64,000 bases of DNA, from assembly GCA_019054805.1 (NCBI GenBank), contig JAHQIY010000002.1, positions 372,001-436,000 of the forward strand, read 5' to 3'. Shown piece after piece: positions 34,015 through 45,500 of this stretch. Made by a program: the position numbers and the translations under genes. The first letter of the stretch is position 1; each line of letters starts with the position of its first letter. The notes under the pieces are model-generated. The model saw only the letters and a program-made list of their open reading frames with translations, did no database searches and was not told the DNA's origin. The stretch is from Brachionus manjavacas. Its lineage: Eukaryota; Rotifera; Eurotatoria; Ploima; Brachionidae.

Positions 34015-35478
34015 TTAATGATCAGGAAGACCAACATCTATCAGAATAAATGTAAACAATTTAAAATAACTCTTTTTTAATATTCTATATCTCACTCTGT
34101 TCAATCCATCCGAAAGTCGCAAAAATTTTGTCTTTTTCAACAATTCATATCTTTTTTTGTTTAAATTTTGAGGTTTATGCTTAATCATTTTATATCTAGC
34201 AATTGAAATCGGTGGTCTTTCAATTTTCAGCTTTAATTCACCAATCCTCTTACCAAAATCATCATCTTAAAAAAAATTTAATTTAATTTTTATTTAGTTT
34301 GTTACATCATATTAAAATTATTTTTTAAATTCAATCAATAACAAAAATACTTAATTTTAAAATAAATTTTTTATTAAATTTTTTTATTTACCTTCGCCGC
34401 CCCATCCCCAATAAGAGTTCGAATATCCATTGACTTTCTTGTATTGATCAGTCCGGATAGATAGAACCCCTCCAACCAATGTTTGATATGGAAGTTTGTA
34501 CTCGAATTTGTCAATAGCCACGCTCAGATGTCTAGGCCTGTGCGAACATGTGTAAACATTTCTGTCGTCCTCGGGAAGTAGATCTACATCATGAAAAACA
34601 ATGCAATCATATTTATCTACTTTGAGGGCTTCTAGATAAGCCGAATTCATTACTCTTCCTTTATTGAAACTGATGTTCAGTGGAATGGTCGGTTCGACCA
34701 CAAAAATTCTGTAGTCAAGCATTTGACGCTGTAGAAACATGTGAAGATAGTTTGTGATGACTTTCAAATGAGGTAATCTGTCTCTGAAGGGAATTATGAT
34801 GGCCACTTTGAAGCGACTATTGCACTCTTTGGGTTTCCAGTGACCACCAAGTTCTATGCCTTCATAGTCGACCAAATGTGTGGAATTCACTGGCAAAGTT
34901 GCATTCAATAAGTTAATGTTAGTCGAGTTCCATAATTCTAAAAACTCCGATTTATCTATTTGATTAGGCTTTGAATAATTTAAATTTTTTATATCCATAT
35001 TGTGTTTTAAGTTGGCATTTGAGTAAAACTCGACCAGACCATCTAGACCAAATTCTGCCAAAACTTGGTTCACATTGATAGTATTTTTCCTATTTATTGT
35101 ATAATGTTCATTATCACACAATTCAATTGGCTTGTTTATTGATCGAAATGTTTTAAGAATCGAATTTCTTATATTGATAAATTCTTTTTCAAACGTTGAA
35201 CTATTTAAAAAAATTTTATCAATTTTTTTAGTCGAATAGTCAATCTTTTTTTTAGTGTTAAGGAAAATAAATGCAAGAGATAATAAAGCAAAAAAAAACA
35301 AGAATTTTATTTGTAGTTTTATTCTTTTTGAAAATTGATTAAAATTCATTGCGATTAATTTCAATTTTTCTTTAAATTTAATCATGTAACAAATACAAAA
35401 TTGAGACCTTAAATAAGATCGATTGAATAATTTTATTTTAAATTTTTGAAACGTCAGCAGCTTTTTCAAAAATATCAT
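34015..35478 (-). CDS. beta-1,4-galactosyltransferase-family glycosyltransferase, copy C (complete, two exons)
   Basis: Exon 1 is 35478-34392 and exon 2 is 34265-34015 (126-bp intron, phase 1), up to 445 aa. The splice gives WGWGGE-DDDFGKRI, followed by ERPPISIARYKMIKHK, LSDGLNRVRYR and ILIDVGLPDH. Membrane anchor near residues 56-73; DVD at 297-299; Leu334 at the donor-selecting position. The start is uncertain: Met44 (ATG at 35349) would leave a short cytosolic tail before the anchor, more typical of type II Golgi enzymes, and would give 402 aa. From 34383 to 35056 the gene matches copy A with only three visible differences, although its N-terminal region is different; its exon 2 differs from copy B, and copy A's is outside the window. 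Located about 1.1 kb downstream of the monooxygenase gene, convergent with it. Confidence 0.92.
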
Positions 35479-36172
35479 CTGGTGTCTGAAGTTAAAAATA
35501 TAAAAAATTTGTCTTTCATTTTATTATTTTAATATCAAATGACTAATGTCGATTCAGATGGTGTTGATTTAAAGACAAAATATTTCTTTAAATAACAAAG
35601 AAATTTTTAGAAATTTTTAGAAATTTAAAATTTTTATTAAGTGGGTTCCTAAAATCAAAAATTTTCATTATTATTGAAGAGTGTTTAAAAATAAATTTTA
35701 AAAATTTTTTAAGTGAGACACATTTTTTATGAATTAATAACAGTTTGAATATTTTTCATAACTGATTTATTTAAATTAATTTATGATCACAATCATTGTA
35801 GTTCATTTTATTACATTCTAAATCAGGATTTCTTCTTCTTCAATCTTGATAATATTTCAATTCTAGCTGCTATAGCCCAGACCTTTTAATCAAGTAGTAG
35901 ATGCACCCAGAGAAAAAAATCTAAAGATTCTATGAATGGACGTTTTTCCCTCAAAAATACTTGAAATGAACGAACGAATAATTTCAATGTTTGTTTTTTA
36001 AAGACAATTATTAAAAAAAACTTTTAATTTTTAAAAATATTTAACTTTTAATAAATTTCAAGCCAATTTTTACATTTTGCAATTATGAGAAATTAAGTAA
36101 TAATAAAGCACCCTGGCCAGTCGGGCAACGATATGAATTAATATTCATTATCCTTCTAAGATTTATCACAGG
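35479..36172. other. upstream region of glycosyltransferase copy C
   Basis: No recognisable coding or repeat content. Presumed promoter region for the minus-strand gene. Confidence 0.45.
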
Positions 36173-38023
36173 CAGACATATTCACTCATTTTTTTTGATT
36201 GAGAGTGTGAGTTTGAGTGCTTTGCACCCAAGTAGCGAGTGTGAGTGATACACTCATAATTGTTAAGTAAATCACTCACTTTTTTTTTCCTTCACACTCA
36301 AAAAAAAGTGAGTGAAAATTTTTAAAAATTTTAGAAATTTTCAATTCAAACAATTAAAAAGAAGATAATTATTTTAAATAATGTAAGAGTAAAGTTTGAA
36401 TTTTTATACTTTTATGTCTGTTTTATTTTAAGGAAAAAAAATTTAAAAATTAGGATTCATTTAATTCTCTCAAAATTTCAATATTTTCTTTCAACATGCT
36501 ACGTGTAATACGAATAATAGCACAAGTATTGCAAGTTTTGCATGCTTTGCCATTTCTCTTTTAAATTTGAACCAAAAATCAATTTTTGACTTGATTGCTC
36601 TCAAAGCTTCCGTTTTATTAAAGTTTCCTGCTCTTAATTACATCTCTTTTTCAAGTTCTTATTCGATTTTGACTTTTTCAGGTTCTTGATTTTTTCTCAA
36701 AGCTTCATCGTCCCTCAAAAGTTCTTCTAGAAAATCTTCATCATTATTCGAATCATTTTCACTAAACTAAGCGAAATAAATTTCAATGAGATCCTCTGGC
36801 TTTTCTTCATGCAGAATTTTAGTAAAAACAATCTTTAAAGAACCTAGACCATCCATAACATAGGACTTGTTAAGCCATAAATTTATTTTCCCAAAATTTA
36901 AAATAGATGCAGCCTAAAAATAAAAATTACATTTTAGAATAGGGCTCTTATCTCCAGGCTTTTATTTGATTGAAGATGGCATGTCAATTAATTGACTTGA
37001 TTTTTTTGATCTAATTAACACTTGAGTAGATCGCTGGCTGGATTCAAACGATTTATTACCGGAAATATTTACAATTTCGCATTTCATGGCATATAGATTG
37101 TTGTAATAAGTATAAAACCGTTTGTAACTTCCTCGATTTCGAACTTAATTAATTTCATGGCATATAGATTGTTGTAATAAGTATAAAACCGTTTGTAACT
37201 TCCTCGATTTCGAACTTAATTATTTTCAAATAAGAGCATAAAAATGAAAAAATAAATTACTTCTTTAAAAATTTTATTATTCCTTATTTTTTTGATTGAA
37301 TTTGATTTTATATAAGGTATGAATCATACCACAAACTTTTGTAATACTTTTTGAACGATCGAATCAGTTTGATTTTCCAAAACCAAGACTCTAGCAATTA
37401 TTTCAGACTTTTTTTTGAAGTTTAGAAAGATTTTGTCAAAGTTTAATATTTAATAAAGTTTTAACAGTTCTTTTATAGTAAAGCTTTAAATATGTTAAAA
37501 ATAATGAGATCACAAAAAACATGATAACTCGATTTTTCTAATTTAAAAATTTAAAAAAAAGTGAATTTAAAAAAAATCGAACGAAGAATGATTTGATCTC
37601 TAGTCTATTAGTTTAAAATCAATAATAATGATAAATTAAATTTCAATGTTTTGAGACAACGATTAGTCAAAAATTCTAAAAAAAATAATTTTTTATTTAT
37701 TCATTTTTGATCATTTTTTCATTATTTAAAAAAATTTCACCTGCTGAGGGGTTTAAACCTTCAACTTTACTAATTACACCATTTAAGTATTTTGTTTTTT
37801 TTTTTATTTGAACAATAAAAAATTGAAAAATATAAACATAAAAATTATTTTTTTATATTTGATATTGAAATTTCTAAAATTTTCAACTCATTTTTTTTGA
37901 GTATGAGTGTGAGTCTGAGTGATATACTTAATAATTTTGAGTATATAACTGACACTCGCTGCTTAGGTGAAAAACACTCACACTCAAAATGCTTTTTTTT
38001 ATGTTATGAAATGTCTAATCACA
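36173..38023. mobile_element. DNA transposon remnant with long GAGTGTGAGTG-rich inverted ends
   Basis: About 1.85 kb. Left end 36173-36310 and right end 37885-38023 are inverted copies: AGACAT tip, then GAGTGTGAGTG, CACC(C/T)AAG(T/C)AGCGAGTGT and TTAAGTA-ATCACTCA blocks shared over some 110 bp. Flanks carry a partial 8-bp duplication (TATCACAG / AATCACAA), compatible with hAT. The interior holds broken minus-strand frames (about 36910-36470) with Glu/Asn-rich text and several stops, and a 71-bp tandem duplication. No intact transposase. Confidence 0.55.
37081..37222. repeat. 71-bp tandem duplication
   Basis: Two head-to-tail copies of a 71-bp unit starting ATTTCATGGCATATAGATTG (37081 and 37152), essentially identical. 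It lies inside the transposon remnant, so it is likely a recent local slippage or unequal exchange. Confidence 0.9.
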
Positions 38024-38669
38024 ATAGGAAAGTCTAGAAACTTAAATATGATTTATTAATTAATTTGCCAATTCTCACTAGTATTTATAAAAATTATCAA
38101 TGCATAAATCATTTTTTTGAATTCTTTGAATTAAAGAATTTTTAAGAAAATTTTAGATATTTTTAATTTTAATTTTTTAGTTAATTTTAAAATTAGTTTA
38201 TTTTACTACAAATCAAACACAAAATTAAAGAATCGTTAAAAAGTATTTTTTAATTTTTTTGACTGGGTAATACTAGGATGATTTTTTTAATATACTACTT
38301 ATTATTAAATTAAAATTCTAATAACAGTAATTTTTAGTAGTCAAATAGATTATTAATTGTATAAACGGCATAAAATTGAAAAACTTAAGTTATTTTCATC
38401 CAAAAAAAAAAGAATAAATACTAATGTTAGGAACAATTTTATTTTCTGATATTTAAATAATTGAAATGATTTTACTAACATTTAATTTTATTTCATTTTT
38501 TAATATTTCATTATTTACAAAAAAATAAATAAATAAAATTTTATAAGAAAATTCTTAATCAACATAGCGTATTTATTTTTTTAATGCATTAAAAAAAACA
38601 TAGCTAATGACTAAATGCCATAAATATTTGAAGAAAAAATTGCAAAAAGTGATAATGAATATCCTTTTT
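38024..38669. other. AT-rich spacer between two transposon remnants
   Basis: Nothing recognisable besides A/T runs. Confidence 0.4.
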
Positions 38670-39315
38670 TTAAAGGGGATAATTTCTTTTTTTTTTCACC
38701 AAAAAAAATTCATTTTTATAAAAAATCACTTCATGTATAAAATTAATTCATTTACATAAAATATTTTTTTGAATCAAAAAACTCTCTTTTTTTAAAATAA
38801 TAGAATATTTTTTGGTGAAAAAAATGTTGTCACAATGAAACAATCGATGAATCGTTTGAAATGTATTACGAAATGATCGAATGCGAATCAAAAAAATGGC
38901 CATTGTTACAGAACTCAATTAGATTTCAACCAGTATTTCACTTTGAATAATAGTATCAAAAAAGTTAAGCTAAATAAAGCTGAATGTCAATTTAGTAAGT
39001 GTACTTGTAAAGCTTATTTTAAGGATTATTTGTGTAAGCATATTGCTGCTTTAGCGGTTAAAACCAAGTTAGTCGAGATCGATTTTAGTTTCAAGATTTT
39101 ACTATAGGAATTAAGAAAAAACGTGGTAGAAAAGCAAAAGCAAAAGATTGGTTTTTCAAAGATACTAATTAGATTAAAAACAATTTTTATGCGTTTAGTG
39201 ATTTTTTATACTAAAAAAAAAACAATTTATACAATAAATGATTTTTTATAACACAAGAATATTTTCTAAATTAAAGAAAATTTTTTTGGTGAAAAAAAAG
39301 GTTGCCTTTTTTAAA
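38670..39315 (+). mobile_element. MULE-type transposon remnant with SWIM zinc finger
   Basis: A frame around 38950-39105 reads CTCKAYFKDYLCKHIAALAV, a SWIM zinc finger (CxC...CxH), standard near the C-terminus of Mutator-like transposases. After a stop, a shifted frame gives GIKKKRGRKAKAKDWFF. The flanks are inverted: TTCACCAAAAAAA near 38695 and its complement (TTTTTTTGGTGAA) near 39285, with AAAGG(G/C) words outside. The catalytic core is lost. Confidence 0.62.
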
Positions 39316-39716
39316 TGCTATGAGATTTTAGGAAAATAAAATGATAATTTTTTTTATAATAAAATGAACAATATTTTGTTTCATTTTCTACAATTTATTG
39401 CAAAACATTAAAAATGAATATGTCTTAATCATATTAACTTTGTTGAATTAAATTAAAAATGACCCTATTTCAGTATTTTCAGTTTTCTGAATAATAATTT
39501 TTGTTTTTTGCATAAATTGTACGCAATTTTCAATAGATGAAAAAATCAGATTTTTAAGAGATGTTAAAGTGAAGGATTTTGGTAAATTAATTATTATTAA
39601 AATCTATTGGAAATTTTTTTTGTACTTGTTTTTTTAATCATTAGTTAAATTTAATAAATTATTAAAAAAATTTATTCTCAATTAAAAACTAAAATGACTG
39701 TGTTTAAAACGAATTT

Positions 39717-41756
39717 TTAAATTTTGCCTGCTTCAGTTTCTTTCAGATAGGACTGTTCGGACTGTTTCTGCCATAGCGTATGATATAAACTAAATGGATT
39801 TGAAATCAACTGCTTGTGTGAACCCCTTTCTACAACTTTTCCCTTCTCCAGCACAAATATTTCATCGGCATCGATCACAGTTATTAATCTGTGCGCAATA
39901 CAAATGGACGTGCGTCCATGGATCAACTTTCTCAAAGATGACATTATAACTTGCTCGGTAATCGAGTCCAAACTTGATGTCGCTTCGTCATAAACAAAAA
40001 TGCATGGATTCTTAAGCATGGTCCTAGCAATAGCCACTCTCTGCTTCTCACCACCACTTAATTTCAGGCCTCTCTCTCCCACCATAGTGTCGTACTTCTT
40101 CGGCATCTTCTCAATGGTATTGTGTAAGTCACACATCTCAGCCACTTTATAAACATCTTCTACATTGGTTTCCATATTGCCATAGTGAATATTGTACAAT
40201 ATGGTATCATTAAATAGCACTGTATCTTGCGGCACAATGCCAATCTTTTGTCTCAAGCTATCCAGTGAAACATCTCTAATATCCTGGTCATTTATTAATA
40301 TCCTACCTTCTAGAGGATCATAGAATCTGTACAACAGCCTCACAATAGTGGACTTGCCCGACCCACTTCCGCCAACAATGGCCACTTTTTTTCCCGATGG
40401 CACCTCAAAGCTCAAATCGGAGAATAGATCAGCTCCTTCTTGATACTTGAATCTAACTTTGTCGAAAACAATGGCAGACTTGGATGGCGTAATAATCAAA
40501 TTAGAAGCATTTGGTTTTTCTTTGACACCTGCTTGAATGGTGGTCAAATCGAACATGTTTTGCATGTCCAATATTGACTGGCGAACTTCGCGGTAAACAG
40601 TGCCCAAAAAGTTAAGCGGAACTGACAGCTGAAACAAAAGAGCATTGCACATGACCAGATCACCAACAGTCATTTGGCCAGACACGGCTCCATAGCCCGC
40701 CAAAAGCATGATAGCTGTCAGGCCCGTGCTGAAAATAGCGTTTTGACCAAAATTCAGCACAGCCAAACTAGTCGATGTCTTTATAGCTGATTGCTGGTAC
40801 TTCATCAACGATTCCTGGTATCGTTTCACTTCATAGTCATCGTTATTAAAGTATTTGACAGTTTCGTAATTGATCAGGGAATCAATGGCCTTGTTGCCAG
40901 CCTCGTTTTCAGCTTTGTTCATGTCAATTCGAAATTTGGTCCGCCATTTAGTGGTTAGGAATGTGAATGTGGTATATCCGCCAATGCATCCAACACTAAC
41001 TAGAGCATAATACAGACCAAATTTAGCGTACAATATTCCGCTGACCATTACTACTTCTAAAATTGTGGGCGCTATGTTGAACAACAGAGCTGACAGAACA
41101 AAGCTGATTCCCCTAGTGCCCCGATCTATGGCTTTGGATAGGGCGCCGGTCTGGCGATTGAGATGAAAGTTGAGGTCAAGCTTGTGCAAGTGGCGGAATA
41201 CCTGGGTTGCCAGCTGGGTGACGGAGCTCTGGGCTACAGTGGCGAAAATGGCACTGCGCAGTTCGCCGAACAGCGAGGCTCCTGCTCGGGCACAGCCGTA
41301 TCCCACTATTAGAGCGATCATGGTGATCAATATTTTGTCTGATGCCGACTCACCAAAGTCTTTTAATTTGGCATTTTTGTTCAAAAAGTCAACTATATCT
41401 TTGAACAAAAATGGCACTATTACGTTAAGCAGCTTGGAACCGATTAGTAAGCTAACTGCGATTATGACCCTGATTTTAATGTGAGTTTTATTTTTTGGCC
41501 AAATGAACTGCACCAGTTTTCGGATTATTTCCGACGTGCTCATTGTTGGTTTTGGCTTGTTGGTTGATCCGCTCCATCTAATAAATGACTTGCTTAAATT
41601 AACTCGATTAGTCAAAATTAGGCTTTTAGTTTGATGAGGTTTAAATGATTTAACTTGATTATAAAGAGTTCTGCTGAAGCTTGGCTGTTTTGGAAAGCTT
41701 ACCAGCAACTTTTTTGCCAATAGTGCTCTGCTACCTGCAACACTCAATAGCCACAT
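39717..41756 (-). CDS. abcb7: ABCB7/Atm1 mitochondrial ABC transporter
   Basis: Inner-mitochondrial-membrane half-transporter that exports a glutathione-linked sulfur compound for cytosolic iron-sulfur assembly and heme/iron balance. Intronless 679-aa frame (human about 752). N-terminal 60 residues are Ser/Arg/Lys rich and poor in acids, as in a mitochondrial presequence. TM domain about 93-400 contains the ABCB7 signature text [20 protein letters not shown] and [14 protein letters not shown]: Walker [10 protein letters not shown] (462-470), Q-loop Gln510, LSGGEKQR (566-573), Walker B IFVYDE (586-591), H-loop His622. All catalytic residues are present. ABCB6 is excluded by the missing N-terminal extension and by the closer Atm1 wording. 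Base composition is less AT-rich than neighbours, as expected for a conserved gene. Confidence 0.96.
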   Translation of the reverse strand: MWLLSVAGSRALLAKKLLVSFPKQPSFSRTLYNQVKSFKPHQTKSLILTNRVNLSKSFIRWSGSTNKPKPTMSTSEIIRKLVQFIWPKNKTHIKIRVIIAVSLLIGSKLLNVIVPFLFKDIVDFLNKNAKLKDFGESASDKILITMIALIVGYGCARAGASLFGELRSAIFATVAQSSVTQLATQVFRHLHKLDLNFHLNRQTGALSKAIDRGTRGISFVLSALLFNIAPTILEVVMVSGILYAKFGLYYALVSVGCIGGYTTFTFLTTKWRTKFRIDMNKAENEAGNKAIDSLINYETVKYFNNDDYEVKRYQESLMKYQQSAIKTSTSLAVLNFGQNAIFSTGLTAIMLLAGYGAVSGQMTVGDLVMCNALLFQLSVPLNFLGTVYREVRQSILDMQNMFDLTTIQAGVKEKPNASNLIITPSKSAIVFDKVRFKYQEGADLFSDLSFEVPSGKKVAIVGGSGSGKSTIVRLLYRFYDPLEGRILINDQDIRDVSLDSLRQKIGIVPQDTVLFNDTILYNIHYGNMETNVEDVYKVAEMCDLHNTIEKMPKKYDTMVGERGLKLSGGEKQRVAIARTMLKNPCIFVYDEATSSLDSITEQVIMSSLRKLIHGRTSICIAHRLITVIDADEIFVLEKGKVVERGSHKQLISNPFSLYHTLWQKQSEQSYLKETEAGKI

Positions 41757-42524
41757 TTTGACTTTTCTATTAAAAAAAATTCAAAATGAAATTTTATTTT
41801 TGGTAATTTATTTTTACTGCACCAAAGTTATTAATTTATTTCTAGAGAATTTAAATTTGACGATTTATTAACAGAAAATGGTGATTTTGATTCATATTCA
41901 AAAGTATTTAAGGTGAATCAAAAGAATTAAAAATTAATAATAAAAACAAGGAAATCATGTGTTTCTTGTCGTAAATTTTGATTTAAAAAAAATAAGGTTT
42001 TTTCAAAAACAAAGCTAAGTTGTAAAACCTTAATGAAGCAAAGAAAGCAAGTCATCCCTCTTCTTGTGAAAAAAAGCCTAATACAAAAAGGTTGACCAAG
42101 GTCCGACAAGCTGTCAGTTCGACGCCACGGGTTCCAAAGAAAAAAATAATAATTGATAATCGGAAAAAGATATGCTTCAAATAATCTTTAATTTGTTATA
42201 AAATTTTATTTGAAATTGGACCAGTCCACAATTAAAAAATTTCCAATAAATTTTTGAATACAAATTTTTAAAAGTTAGAGACAAAATACATATAACTCTA
42301 TCTACTCAAAATAATTTTAGCTTGAAAATATTTAAAAAAAATAATAATTTCACTCAGAGTTTCATAAAAAATAATAGGAACAAAAGAAACCAACGATTGA
42401 CTACTTTATTAAGAGTAATATCGTCAAACTATTTCTATCAGTCCATGTGGTTAGATAAATTTTATTAAAAAAATCTAAAATTAAGCAATAATTTATGATA
42501 CAAAATTACATTATTTAAAAAAAA
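41757..42524. other. spacer between ABCB7 and the USP8 3' end
   Basis: Contains the ABCB7 promoter side and the USP8 3' UTR. A less AT-rich patch at 42040-42130 has no coding match. No RNA gene recognised. Confidence 0.45.
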
Positions 42525-45500
42525 CTAATATCTTGAATAGAACAAAATATAAGAAGCTGGTGACTTAAGAGCAGATGTGCTCGACAATTCTTTGACATCA
42601 GAATCATCATACTTAACCCATTTATCCATTTCAAGGTGTCGACACATGGAAATGTAGTGACCTCCGTCCATAGTCCCTATGTGGTTGGTGATGCCATAAA
42701 GTCTATAATTGTTCCCAACACCACTAACGCTTGGTCCTGTTAAAAATGCATTCAAGTCCAAATTTTCAGTCGGATAATCCACATAAGAAGTTATTTTATC
42801 TCTCCAAACTCCTTCGTATTTGAAACGCTTTAGGTGTATTATCAATAATGATGGAAGTTTCCAAATGTCTATTTTTTTCGTTGCGTCTCTGTATTTCTTG
42901 CAATTCGGACATTTCCACTTGGATTCTCCGCTCATATTCTCACTTCTCAAAAACAAGTCTAAACATTCCTTAAAAAAAACATTTTATAATTTAAAAAAAA
43001 TTTAAAAAGGCTCTTTTTTAAATGAAATTACATGCAAATTGCATTTGGATGTGAATATTGGTAAAGTCAGGTACATGAACGCATCGAATTTGACTGATTT
43101 TTTTCCGCAAGTTGAACATGTTACAGTAGACCTGAATTGCCCCTTGATAAAAAATTTTATTTAAGTATTTAAAAGCAAAAATGACGGATAACTATTTTAA
43201 ACAAATTTTAATCAAACTTGAGGTTTAAAGTTCAAATTTATATATTTTTTAAATGAAAATAAGAGATCTGAGATTTTCGAGAAAAATTGTCAAAAATTTT
43301 TTTGCAAAAAATCTAAATTCTACAAGCTTTGAAACCACGGACTTAATTCAATGAGGTGTTTGTAATAGCACTGCTTATAATTATATCAATAGAGAGCTAA
43401 GTATTAAAATTTTAAAATAGATAACAAAATTAAAGATTATTTACAGGAATTTTGAATACTTATCTTTGGTGGTGGTGATAAGATACTTGGTATGGCTGGC
43501 TTTTATTCAGATATCATAGAAAATGTTTCGAAAATTGACGTAGAAAATCCTTTTTCTCATAAAAATTTCTATTTTTTAAGTAAAATTGTACAAAAACTAA
43601 AAAAATTATTTTTTAATACTCAATTAATCGTAGTTTTAGTATTGAAAAATCATATCATGGAGTATCAAGCCAAACTTAATCTCACCTTTTCGACAAGAGC
43701 ATTTCATAATTGCACTCTGGCAAAAAAGAGTATTTTAAAACCTTTAACTGCTCGCATCAGAATGCTCTCGGACTGCCTTTTGTATAAATATGCTTTATTT
43801 TTTATATTCATAATGTAAAATGACATTTTTTACTTAGGCATAGTGATATAGGCATCTAAATTACATTGAATCTTTTAGTAAATAATTATGCGTCACTCGT
43901 AAGAAGTTAAATTTTAGCTACAATTTTTTGATGCAGTTACAGAATTAAATACTGAAAAGAATACTAGATTTTTATCATTTTGTTCTTTTATTTCAAACCA
44001 TGATCATTAAGTATATTAAAGAAAAAAAACTCAATATTTTTATTCTAAATCATTCATATTTTGGTGCAATTTGTCATCTATAATAATTTACAGTATATTT
44101 TTTTTTATTTTCTTTTGTTTTTTAAGTAAAAAACGAATATATTTACCCAAAAAATTATTATTTTTTATTTATTTTTCTTAAAACTCGTGGCTTTATAAAA
44201 GAAAAAATTGAATTCCACGTCCACATAATGTGTGTATCTATATTTGTTTATTTACACACAAAATGTGTGAGTAAAATAACACCATGTTCATGATAAAAAT
44301 TCATAATCATTATGATTTGAATTACAGTGAAAACCGAATACAAAATTTTTTTTTCAGCAAGTCTCGATTTTTCCTTATTTAAACTCTTTCATGAATTTTA
44401 ATTGAAAATTTTCAATTTAAAAGAATTTACAAATACAATAAGGTTAAAAATTTTTTTTTGATTTAAATTATGAATTTTTTAAAAGATGCACTCTGTTTTT
44501 TGTTTCAAATTACCCTCTTTGACTTGTAAGACTTTAAAATTTTTTAAAAATCTGTGGTTCGACTGTGGTTTTTTTTCTTTCCTTTTGAAAGATTTTATCA
44601 TGTTTTTTTATTTTATGACCTAATCAGTAAAAAAATTGACTTAAATTTTTAAATGGTATTCATTTTTTGACAGACATAAAAAAAGCTGACCTGCTAATGC
44701 AAAAAACGTATTATCATATCAAATGTTATACAAGATTTGTAAAAAGAAGAAGTTAGGGTTCAAGAACCAGATGGGAAGTCTAATTGAAAACCAGAAAAAT
44801 GTAGAGCATGTTGGAATTTAAGGAAACAAAACGACAGAGATCTGCAGGTTCAAAAGATAAAAATAAGATTTTAAATCAAGTTGTCACCAAAAAAAAAAAT
44901 TTTTTACTAGATTTTTCTTCTTAGCTTCTAATTAAACATAATTTTTTTATAATATTTTCTCAAATTAAAATATTTCAAAAACTTAATTCTTTCTCTTTAT
45001 TTTGTTGATACAAATTAATAAAAAATAAAATTGATAAAAAAAAATAGAAGTCGATTATAATACCTAAGTATTTTGATATACCAAAACAATAAATTTGTTT
45101 CTTAGAGAAATTATTTCTAAAAAAATTTATGTAAGCTTTAAAAAAAAAAATTATTTTAAATACAAAAATGCACATCTAAAGTAAGACATGCTTTAATAAA
45201 AAACTAGAATTTAATATGAAATTTGTAAATTTCTGATAAGGCAGTCCTGGTCTTGTGAAATTCAGTACAAAAGAACAAGAAAAATATAAAAAAATTAAAT
45301 CACCTTTTTTCTAAAAGTTTAAAATTAGTTCTGTGAATTCAACAAGGTGCAACATTCAAAGTTGCATCAAATATCAAGGTCTGCTAAATTTGCATTTTTT
45401 AGCAGAAATAAATCTTCAGTAAAATATTAGAATTTTTTTTCACTTTTTTTTATTATTAAAACTACTTAACACGGGGCTGAAAGTGAGGTTAATTACCATT

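Noticed and set aside
43492..43818. 108-aa plus-strand frame in USP8 intron 1
   Set aside because: A/T-run composition, no motif and no splice partners.
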